Shown here piece by piece: positions 58,090 through 64,000 of a stretch of DNA of 64,000 nucleotides. The translations under genes and the position numbers were made by a program. This DNA comes from Flavobacteriales bacterium. GTDB taxonomy: Bacteria > Bacteroidota > Bacteroidia > Flavobacteriales_F > PHOS-HE28. Position 1 is the stretch's first letter. The number at the start of each line of letters is the position of its first letter. The notes under the pieces are model-generated. The model was not told the origin of the DNA. It worked only from the letters and a program-made list of their open reading frames with translations, and did not search any database. The stretch lies in the NCBI GenBank assembly GCA_016710965.1, contig JADJTW010000002.1:62001-126000 (forward strand), written 5' to 3'.

Positions 58090-58679
58090 TGGTCTGCGCT
58101 GGAGCCTTGTGCTACACTGGCGGCACTTCGATCCTCGCCTTCCGCGAGATGGAGCAATACTCGATCATTCCCATCCACCTCCTTCCACTCCACCGTCACG
58201 CGTTGGTCGCCGATGCTATCCACCCACCGGCCCACATAATCGGGTTGGATGGGCAGTTCGCGGCTGAAGCGGCGATCGATGAGCACCAGCAATTGCACGC
58301 TCGCCGGACGACCGAAGCTCAGCAAGGCGTCGAGCCCCGCACGGATGGTGCGGCCGGTGAAGAGCACATCGTCCACCAGCACCACCTTGCGGCCATCGAG
58401 GTCGAAGTCGAGCGCGGTGGTGCTCGGTGTGGGCGGTGCAGCGCGGCGACGGAAATCGTCGCGATGGAACGTGATATCCAGCTCGCCATAGGCCAGCAGT
58501 TCGTTGCCGATGGTCTTCTTCAACTCTGCACGCAACCTGCGCGCGAGCAGCACGCCTCGCGGCTGCAAGCCGATGAGCGCAACACCCTCCAAGTCGCCGT
58601 GGTCCTCGATCAGTTGGTGGCAAAGCCGGATCACCGTAAGGCCGAAGGCCTTGCTCGCAAGGAGGGTGACGGGCTTCAT
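58086..58679 (-). CDS. pyrR: PyrR-type bifunctional pyr regulator / uracil phosphoribosyltransferase
   Basis: A 197-residue type I phosphoribosyltransferase. The PRPP loop VVLVDDVLFTGRTIRAGLDA and the motif LIGLQPRGVLLARRLRAEL identify PyrR; YGELDITFHRDDF and the late LVLIDRRFSRELPIQPDYVG are also conserved. It converts uracil and PRPP to UMP; RNA-binding control of pyr genes is known in Firmicutes but is not demonstrated for Bacteroidota. The C-terminal 20 residues are a longer, polar tail than usual. A TATCTTCG box (58689-58696) lies 9 bp upstream. Confidence 0.93.
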   Translation of the reverse strand: MKPVTLLASKAFGLTVIRLCHQLIEDHGDLEGVALIGLQPRGVLLARRLRAELKKTIGNELLAYGELDITFHRDDFRRRAAPPTPSTTALDFDLDGRKVVLVDDVLFTGRTIRAGLDALLSFGRPASVQLLVLIDRRFSRELPIQPDYVGRWVDSIGDQRVTVEWKEVDGNDRVLLHLAEGEDRSAASVAQGSSADQ

Positions 58680-58717
58680 CTCAGGCGCCGAAGATAGCGG
58701 GGCGCCCTATCAACGAC

Positions 58718-58743
58718 GAAGCCCCGACCAAGGCCGGGGCTTC
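58718..58743 (-). terminator. Terminator hairpin after rpsA
   Basis: GAAGCCCCG (58718-58726) pairs perfectly with CGGGGCTTC (58735-58743). It lies between the rpsA stop and the pyrR promoter on the minus strand. Confidence 0.75.
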
Positions 58744-58764
58744 GAGCATTCATGGTTGAAAGGG

Positions 58765-60639
58765 CTAGGCCTCTTCGCCTTCCTCCTCTTCGGGCTTTTC
58801 CTTCTTCTTGCTCTTGGTGGCGCGCTCGGTGGTTTCCATGGAGCTCTTGAGGTCGCTGAGCACGCTCAGGTCGCCCAAGGTGCTCTTCTCCACTTTGTCG
58901 TTCACGCTCTTCACGGCAGCCGAGCTGCTGGCACCGCCTTCCTTGCGTGGTGCGCGCTTGCCGGCCGGTGCGCTCTCGACGGGCTCTTCGCCCTCCTCGA
59001 AGGTGCGGGTGTGGCTGAGCACGATGCGGCGAGCTTCGCCATTGAATTCGAGCACCATGAACGGCATCTTCTCTTCTAGCTCCGCCTTGCTGCCATCGGC
59101 CTTCTTCAGGTGCTTGGCGGTAACAGTTCCTTCGACGCCGTAGGGGAGACTGACCACGAAGTTCTGACCAGCGCGACCGGTGAGGGTTCCTTCATGCACG
59201 CTGCCCGGAGTGAAGACGGTGGCGAACACATCCCATGGGTTCTCTTCCACTTGCTTGTGGCCGAGGCTGAGGCGGCGGTTGTCCTTGTCCACCTCCAACA
59301 CCATCACCTCCACACTGTCGCCCATGTTGCAGAACTCGCTGGGGTGCTTGATGCGCTTGGTCCAGCTGAGGTCGCTGATGTGGATGAGGCCATCCACGCC
59401 TTCCTCCAGTTCGGCGAAGATGCCGAAGTGGGTGAAGTTGCGGACCTTGGCGGTGTGCTTGCTGCGTAGTGGGTACTTGAACTCGATATCGGCCCAGGGG
59501 TCGGCGGCGAGTTGCTTCATACCGAGGCTCATCTTGCGCTCTTCGCGGTCGATGTTCAGGATCACGCAATCGATCTCCTGGCCTTCCTTCAGGAAGTCCT
59601 TCGGGCTGCGCAGGTGCTGGCTCCAGCTCATCTCGCTCACGTGCAGCAGGCCTTCCACGCCGGCGGCCACTTCCACGAACGCGCCGTAGTCGGTGATCAC
59701 CATCACTTTGCCCTTCACCTTGTCGCCAGCGTTCATGTCGGCGCTCAGGGCGTCCCATGGGTGCGGCTGCAGCTGCTTCAGGCCGAGCGCGATGCGGCGC
59801 TTCTCGTCGTCGAAGTCGAGGATGACCACGTTGATCTTGTCATCCAGCTTCACGATCTCCTCAGGGTGGCTCACGCGGCCATAGCTGAGATCGGTGATGT
59901 GGATGAGGCCGTCGACACCGCCGAGGTCAACGAACACACCGTAGCTGGTGATGTTCTTGACCGTTCCTTCCAACACTTGGCCTTTCTCCAAGCCGCCGAT
60001 GATCTGCTTCTTCTGGGCTTCCAGCTCAGCTTCGATCAGCGCCTTGTGGCTCACCACCACGTTCTTGAACTCCTGGTTGATCTTAACGACCTTGAACTCC
60101 ATGTTCTTGCCCACGAACTGGTCGTAGTCGCGGATCGGCTTCACATCGATCTGGCTGCCGGGCAGGAAGGCCTCGATGCCGAAGACGTCCACGATGAGGC
60201 CGCCCTTGGTGCGGCACTTCACGAAACCGGTGATGATCTCACTGGTTTCCATGGCGTGGTTCACCTTGCCCCACGCGTTGTGTACACGTGCGGTCTTGTG
60301 GCTCACCACCATCTGGCCGCCCTTGTCCTCCTGCTTCTCGATGTACACTTCCACCTGGTCGCCGATCGCGAGATCGGGCTTGTAGCGGAATTCGCTGATG
60401 GGGACCACGCCTTCGGACTTGTATCCGATGTTGATCACCACTTCCTTCTTGTTCATGCCGACGACCGTGCCCATGAGCACTTCCTTCTCGGAGATGCTGC
60501 TGAGGGTGTCCTCGTAGGCCTTCTCCATCTTCTCGTGCGCGTCCGGGGAGAGGGCCTTCTTGTCATCCTCCACACCGGCCCAATCGAAATCGGCGGCAGG
60601 TTCAAGGAAGGTGACTTTGTTGTTCTCGACTGTTGACAT
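58765..60639 (-). CDS. rpsA: 30S ribosomal protein bS1
   Basis: A 624-residue protein with six S1 RNA-binding domains, cores at LMGTVVGMNKKEVVINIG, IITGFVKCRTKGGLIVDVFG, VLEGTVKNITSYGVFVDLGG, KVKGKVMVITDYGAFVEVAA, KHTAKVRNFTHFGIFAELEE and VHEGTLTGRAGQNFVVSLPY. A low-complexity acidic/lysine tail ends it. bS1 helps bind mRNA to the small subunit. The start MSTVENNKVTF at 60639 is chosen over long in-frame extensions that are antisense to ispH; an AGAAGAAG purine run just upstream could act as a Shine-Dalgarno site. Confidence 0.95.
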   Translation of the reverse strand: MSTVENNKVTFLEPAADFDWAGVEDDKKALSPDAHEKMEKAYEDTLSSISEKEVLMGTVVGMNKKEVVINIGYKSEGVVPISEFRYKPDLAIGDQVEVYIEKQEDKGGQMVVSHKTARVHNAWGKVNHAMETSEIITGFVKCRTKGGLIVDVFGIEAFLPGSQIDVKPIRDYDQFVGKNMEFKVVKINQEFKNVVVSHKALIEAELEAQKKQIIGGLEKGQVLEGTVKNITSYGVFVDLGGVDGLIHITDLSYGRVSHPEEIVKLDDKINVVILDFDDEKRRIALGLKQLQPHPWDALSADMNAGDKVKGKVMVITDYGAFVEVAAGVEGLLHVSEMSWSQHLRSPKDFLKEGQEIDCVILNIDREERKMSLGMKQLAADPWADIEFKYPLRSKHTAKVRNFTHFGIFAELEEGVDGLIHISDLSWTKRIKHPSEFCNMGDSVEVMVLEVDKDNRRLSLGHKQVEENPWDVFATVFTPGSVHEGTLTGRAGQNFVVSLPYGVEGTVTAKHLKKADGSKAELEEKMPFMVLEFNGEARRIVLSHTRTFEEGEEPVESAPAGKRAPRKEGGASSSAAVKSVNDKVEKSTLGDLSVLSDLKSSMETTERATKSKKKEKPEEEEGEEA

Positions 60640-60810
60640 ACTTCTTCTACTTGTATCCCGGACCCGATGCGCCGCCCGGAAGGGTTGTTTGGTTGGCTCG
60701 CCGGCGCTGGAACGAGCGTGTGAATTGGGGCCGCGAATGCAGATACCTGAGCATTGCGGTTGAAGGGTTACGCGTTGACCACCCAACGGGACAAGCTGGT
60801 CCTCCGCCAA

Positions 60811-60818
60811 TAGCTTTG
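60811..60818 (+). promoter_or_regulatory. -7 box TAGCTTTG, 7 bp before ispH ATG
   Basis: A full TAnnTTTG match in the 186-bp rpsA/ispH divergent spacer. It implies a leader of about three bases. Confidence 0.55.
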
Positions 60819-60825
60819 CGCCCCG

Positions 60826-62067
60826 ATGCGCTCCTTCACCATACCCACTCACTACCGCAGCGATCTCATCGGACGACTGAAGGCCTTCCGGAAGGCGCAG
60901 GACCCCAAGAAGAAGGACCTGAGCCCCACCGTGTTGGACCTTGGCCCGGTCCGCTTCGTTTTCGCCCGGCACTTCGGCTTCTGCTACGGGGTTGAGAACG
61001 CCATTGAGATCAGCTACAAGGCGCTGGAGGAGAACCTGGCACGCCGGATCTTCCTGCTCAGCCAGATGATCCACAACCCGGCCGTGAACGACGACCTCAC
61101 CAGCCGCGGCATGCGTTTCATCCAGGATACCCATGGGCAGATGCTCATGGATTGGAGCGAACTGAAGGCCGATGACATCGTGATCATACCCGCTTTCGGG
61201 ACCACTTTGGAAACGGAAGCCAAGCTGAAGACGCTCGGCATCGACCCGCTGAAGTACAACACCACCTGCCCCTTCGTGGAGAAGGTGTGGAACCGCGGCG
61301 CCCAACTCGGCACCCAGGACTACACCGTGGTGATCCATGGCAAGGCAGCCCACGAGGAAACGCGGGCTACCTTCAGCCACACGGCCAAGGGAGCCCCGGC
61401 TGTGATCGTGAAGGACATGGCGGAAGCGCAGGAATTGGGACGGATCATTCTTGGGGAAGTGCCGCTCGAACGTTTTGCTCAACTCTTCGACAAGCGATGC
61501 ACTCCGGACTTCGACCCAGCCAAGAACCTGCAACGCATTGGGGTGGTGAACCAGACCACCATGCTCGCCACCGAGACGCAGGCCATCGCCGATCACTTGA
61601 AGCAGGTGATGGCGAAGAAGTACGGCGACGACGACCTCAAGCAACACTTCGCAGATACCCGCGACACGCTCTGCTACGCCACCAACGACAACCAGGACGC
61701 CACCAACGAACTCCTGAAGGCCGAGGCGGATCTCGCGTTGGTGGTGGGTGGTTACAACAGCAGCAATACCAGCCACCTGGTAGAATTGCTTGAACACAAG
61801 TTCCCCACCTACTTCATCAAGGACGAAACGGAGATCCTCTCAGCGGCGACGATCCAGCACTTCAACTACCCGGCGCACAAGTTGGAGACAACGAACGACT
61901 GGCTTCCGTCATTCGACTTCGCTCAGGACGGGCGCCCGATAACGATCATACTCACGAGTGGCGCCAGTTGCCCGGATACATTGTTGGACCGTGTGATGTT
62001 GAAGGTGCTGGGATTTGTGGAGGGGGTGAAGGATCCGGTGGAGGTCGTAGAGGCATTGGTCCAATGA
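60826..62067 (+). CDS. ispH: 4-hydroxy-3-methylbut-2-enyl diphosphate reductase
   Basis: The 413-residue iron-sulfur enzyme makes isopentenyl and dimethylallyl diphosphate, the last step of the MEP pathway. The three cluster cysteines are in FGFCYGVENAIE, NTTCPFVEKVW and SGASCPDTLLD; the catalytic region with VIHGKAAHEETRATFSH and VNQTTML is intact. It is longer than the E. coli enzyme, with insertions typical of the long Bacteroidota form. The stop overlaps an ATG as ATGA at 62064. The cmk-porQ neighbours agree with Bacteroidota gene order. Confidence 0.95.
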   Translation: MRSFTIPTHYRSDLIGRLKAFRKAQDPKKKDLSPTVLDLGPVRFVFARHFGFCYGVENAIEISYKALEENLARRIFLLSQMIHNPAVNDDLTSRGMRFIQDTHGQMLMDWSELKADDIVIIPAFGTTLETEAKLKTLGIDPLKYNTTCPFVEKVWNRGAQLGTQDYTVVIHGKAAHEETRATFSHTAKGAPAVIVKDMAEAQELGRIILGEVPLERFAQLFDKRCTPDFDPAKNLQRIGVVNQTTMLATETQAIADHLKQVMAKKYGDDDLKQHFADTRDTLCYATNDNQDATNELLKAEADLALVVGGYNSSNTSHLVELLEHKFPTYFIKDETEILSAATIQHFNYPAHKLETTNDWLPSFDFAQDGRPITIILTSGASCPDTLLDRVMLKVLGFVEGVKDPVEVVEALVQ

Positions 62068-62111
62068 GGGAAGCACGGAAAGTCACCTCATACTCCTTGA
62101 ATGCGTTCTGT

Positions 62112-62119
62112 CATTCTTG
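62112..62119 (+). promoter_or_regulatory. -7-like box CATTCTTG, 4 bp before ATG 62124
   Basis: The same 4-bp spacing as before other starts in the window. It is the main support for the small gene that follows. Confidence 0.3.
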
Positions 62120-62123
62120 CTCT

Positions 62124-62351
62124 ATGGATGCATACCGTTTGGACTTTACGACGAAGGAACTTGCCGATCTTTCATTGATCGCCCTTCGGACACGCTGCTC
62201 GTCGGTGAATATCATCTCGACTCGACCGCAGTCTCTCGGTTCCAAGGATTGGGATGAGACCATACCTGAAGGACAACAACTTCTTTTCCATTATCAACCT
62301 CATCCTTCCGACAAGATTGCCTATGGTGCAGAGCGCAGGCTGGATTGTTGA
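62124..62351 (+). CDS. Hypothetical small protein (75 residues) in an AT-richer spacer
   Basis: The product begins MDAYRLDFTTKELADLSLIA and ends GAERRLDC. No family is recognised. The DNA is visibly AT-richer than the flanking genes. A promoter-like box lies 4 bp upstream. Two more small frames, 62254-62421 and 62408-62632, follow in the other two frames, so this could be the first piece of one gene broken by frameshifts. ATG 62064, in the same frame and overlapping the ispH stop, is an alternative start. Confidence 0.4.
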   Translation: MDAYRLDFTTKELADLSLIALRTRCSSVNIISTRPQSLGSKDWDETIPEGQQLLFHYQPHPSDKIAYGAERRLDC

Positions 62352-62421
62352 TCCATGGACCTTGACACTAATAGGAGAAGTAGTGAAGCTCTGGCAATTG
62401 GTCCCTAGTGAGACACAATGA
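62254..62421 (+). CDS. Possible small ORF (55 residues)
   Basis: A frame starting MRPYLKDNNFFSIINLILPT and ending LWQLVPSETQ. Its middle is hydrophobic (SAGWIVDPWTLTLIGEVVKL) and reads like protein, but no homologue is recognised. It overlaps the neighbouring small frames in other phases. Confidence 0.25.
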   Translation: MRPYLKDNNFFSIINLILPTRLPMVQSAGWIVDPWTLTLIGEVVKLWQLVPSETQ

Positions 62422-62632
62422 CTGGGCCGCACTGGGAAGCATCCGGATCCGAACCGACCGTCTTCCTCTCCCGAATGAACGGCTCTGCTCAAAGAAGGAA
62501 GCGGAGGACGCACAGTCATTCGACGATGGCGGCGATGACTACTCAATGAATCTCGATTCTGATGCATACTGTCCGGGATGTGGATCGCCGTCACCTTGTG
62601 GTTGTAACTATGAAATGGAGCGCTACTGCTAG
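62408..62632 (+). CDS. Possible small cysteine-rich ORF (74 residues, GTG start)
   Basis: The frame ends with AYCPGCGSPSPCGCNYEMER and YC, a pattern that could bind zinc. The first half (NDWAALGSIRIRTDRLPLPN) also reads like protein. No upstream promoter box is seen, and it may be the third piece of a broken gene. Confidence 0.3.
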   Translation: MRHNDWAALGSIRIRTDRLPLPNERLCSKKEAEDAQSFDDGGDDYSMNLDSDAYCPGCGSPSPCGCNYEMERYC

Positions 62633-62643
62633 TTCAGCGGCCT

Positions 62644-63346
62644 CTACGCCTCCGTCACCACCCCTATCGCTTTCACAACCACACCCAGCGCGATATCGAA
62701 CTGCTCGCGTGAAGTGAGTTCGCTGTTATCGATGACGAAGGCATCCGGGCGCTTGAACGAGCGGATCGGCAGCACGCGTGGTATCGTCTGTATCGCGCCT
62801 TTCGATGTTGGCCAGCACTTTCTCATAGCTCACCCCCGCCCCTCTGCCCTTCAGTTCGAGAAAGCGGCGCATGGCCCGCACATCGGGTCGCGCGGTCATG
62901 AAGAACTTCACCTCGGCGTTGGGGAAGACCACGGTGCCGATGTCGCGGCCATCCATCACCACTCCTCCTCCCTGACCCAGTTGTTGCTGGAGGTGCACCA
63001 GTTTCGCGCGCACCTCGGGAACGGGGCTCACGAGCGTCACGTTATGGCTCACGTCCATTTCGCGGATGCGATGCTCCACGTTGCGGCCATCGAGCCAGGT
63101 CTCGCTGCTCTGTGTGGCATCGTCGTGCTCGAAGCCGATGTGGATGTGGTTCAACACGCGCAGCAAGGCCACCTTGTTCAGGACCCCTTCGTTCACCAAT
63201 CCGTTCTCGATCGCATACAAGGCCACCGCGCGGTACATGGCTCCGCTGTCGATGTAGGTATAATGGAGGTGGTGCGCCAGCTGCTTGGCCAGGGTGCTCT
63301 TGCCGCAGGAGGAGAACCCGTCGATGGCGATGGTGATGCGCTTCAC
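62644..63346 (-). CDS. cmk: Cytidylate kinase, reading frame split by a one-base insertion
   Basis: Cmk phosphorylates CMP and dCMP. From GTG 63346 the protein reads MKRITIAIDGFSSCGKST (P-loop), YIDSGAMYRAVALYA, MDGRDIGTVVFPNA and RRDTDDTTRAADPL, all canonical. It then leaves the family frame and stops at 62726. The expected C-terminus, FKRPDAFVIDNSELTSREQF and onwards, continues in another frame to 62644. One extra G on the minus strand near 62758 explains the break. If real, the enzyme loses its C-terminal helix; a sequencing indel is at least as likely, since cmk is usually essential. GTG start: a GTACTTTG box lies 6 bp upstream. Confidence 0.85.
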
Positions 63347-63352
63347 GGCGGG

Positions 63353-63360
63353 CAAAGTAC
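63353..63360 (-). promoter_or_regulatory. -7 box GTACTTTG, 6 bp before cmk GTG
   Basis: The TTTG core lies directly before the cmk start and supports GTG 63346 over TTG 63355. Confidence 0.45.
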
Positions 63361-63370
63361 GGGCATGCCG

Positions 63371-63420
63371 TTGTCAGTTATCAGATGTCAGCACAAGCGA
63401 CCCAGCCTGACAACTGACAA
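63371..63420. repeat. Imperfect inverted repeat between porQ and cmk
   Basis: TTGTCAGTT (63371-63379) pairs with AACTGACAA (63412-63420), and TGTCAG (63386-63391) pairs with CTGACA (63407-63412). A similar TTGTCAGTTGGCGGTTGTCG lies at 367-386 between tpiA and prmA. It could form a weak terminator after porQ or belong to a dispersed intergenic repeat. Confidence 0.45.
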
Positions 63421-64000
63421 CTAACCCTCCTTCCTGAAGTCGCTGAAGCGCATGGCCAGCGTGAAGGTGTTGCGGATGCCGGCCAGGTGGAGCTGCGCGA
63501 ATCCGTAGCTGAAATGCACCTTGCTCACTTTCAGGCCGAGGCCGAAACTAAGGCCGACAGCGGAAGGCTTATCGGCCACAACGAGCTCATCGCGCCTCCG
63601 GAAATTGTAGGCCACACGCAGCATGAAGTTCTTGCTCAGCAGCACCTCCGCGCTCGGCACAGTGTGCAGCAGGGCTTTGCGCATGGTGGTCACCTTGTCT
63701 TCTATCACCTCGCCGGTCGTCTGGTCGATCTCCACCGGAGCGTTGGGGTCATCGTAGGTGAGGTCCCATTGCTGCAACTGCTCCAGCATGAGGCCCAAAC
63801 GGAAGGGCGCATGTTTGAACTTGTACGTAACGCCCACCTGCACCTCGAAGGGCAGGTCCTCGCGAACATCGGTGAAGCTGCTGGTCTGGCGACCTATGTT
63901 GCGGAGCATGGCCGAGACGGTGACGCCTTTCGATGGCTTGTGGAATGTGCCGCCGATGTCTGTGGCCCATGCCGTGGAGGTGTAGGTATCGAGGTTGCTG
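63421..64000 (-). CDS. porQ: Type IX secretion system protein PorQ, 5' part cut by the window edge
   Basis: About 192 C-terminal residues are visible, running in from the right edge. They form amphipathic beta strands of a PorV-like outer-membrane barrel: STAWATDIGGTFHKPSKGVT, VSAMLRNIGRQ, DLPFEVQVGVTYKFKHAPFR, LMLEQLQQWDLTYDDPN, VPSAEVLLSKNFMLRVAYNF, FGLGLKVSKVHFSYGFAQLH and a terminal TLAMRFSDF. The motif LPFEVQ...KFKHAPFR and the cmk neighbour match PorQ of Bacteroidota. PorQ works in attaching T9SS cargo to the surface. Its presence agrees with the cargo proteins in this window. Confidence 0.8.
   Translation of the reverse strand, partial: SNLDTYTSTAWATDIGGTFHKPSKGVTVSAMLRNIGRQTSSFTDVREDLPFEVQVGVTYKFKHAPFRLGLMLEQLQQWDLTYDDPNAPVEIDQTTGEVIEDKVTTMRKALLHTVPSAEVLLSKNFMLRVAYNFRRRDELVVADKPSAVGLSFGLGLKVSKVHFSYGFAQLHLAGIRNTFTLAMRFSDFRKEG

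Noticed and set aside
60640..61797. Long 5' extension of the rpsA frame
   Set aside because: It is antisense to ispH; the family N-terminus MSTVENNKVTF and a purine run mark the start at 60639.
62172..62594. A 140-codon minus-strand ORF between ispH and cmk
   Set aside because: Composition is irregular, no promoter box precedes it, and the plus-strand frames read better.

Overview
The window comes from a GC-rich member of the Bacteroidota, most likely a flavobacterial-type lineage known mainly from metagenomes (inference). Direct support: cargo proteins with type IX secretion (T9SS) C-terminal signals, a PorQ fragment at the right edge, a BT_3928/DoxX-type protein, the gene neighbourhoods prmA-tpiA-BT_3928-DUF1599-folP and porQ-cmk-ispH-rpsA-pyrR-pyrB-rnz, and Bacteroidota-type -7 promoter boxes (TAnnTTTG-like) instead of Shine-Dalgarno leaders. 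No rRNA, tRNA, CRISPR array or complete insertion sequence was seen.

Layout. 1-6.3 kb: prmA (cut by the window edge), tpiA, a DUF1508 protein, a DoxX/thioredoxin-like membrane protein, DUF1599 and folP, plus two paralogous secreted proteins. 6.3-10.7 kb: two membrane-anchored class III nucleotide cyclases flanking a secreted beta-propeller-like protein, then a spermidine-synthase-like methyltransferase. 10.8-18.6 kb: a 1875-residue T9SS cargo protein made of about 23 Ig/PKD-like modules, and a WG-repeat protein. 18.6-23.1 kb: an MMPL-family exporter, trmD and rplS. 23.0-24.2 kb: a hairpin-rich spacer and an ORF6N gene bounded by a 23-bp direct repeat. 24.2-32.9 kb: cyanophycin synthetase, cyanophycinase and isoaspartyl peptidase, with a YtxH/holin envelope operon and an AI-2E-family permease between them. 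33-45.5 kb: small membrane proteins, a mannosyltransferase-like protein, TerC, a secreted serine protease, an OmpA/PD40 lipoprotein-like protein, an AsmA protein, and a chorismate synthase gene that is frameshifted and fused to a dicarboxylate symporter. 45.6-50.9 kb: a secreted M23 peptidase, then histidine degradation (hutI, ftcD) around a CPBP protease. 50.9-64 kb: a membrane patatin-like protein, a sugar kinase, a response regulator, rnz, a T9SS cargo protein, STAS, pyrB, pyrR, rpsA, ispH, a frameshifted cmk and the end of porQ.

How it fits together. The clearest metabolic unit is storage of nitrogen as cyanophycin: cphA and cphB are divergent, and the isoaspartyl peptidase that would finish breakdown lies 2.7 kb beyond cphB. 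Many genes are packed tightly: six gene junctions overlap as ATGA, and five convergent pairs overlap at their stop codons. Many starts lie only 3-7 bp after a -7 promoter box, which suggests leaderless mRNAs and helps choose starts, including GTG for trmD, cmk and the methyltransferase.

Caution: aroC and cmk, two normally essential genes, each carry a one-base frameshift. Single-base assembly errors are a serious alternative to real gene decay.
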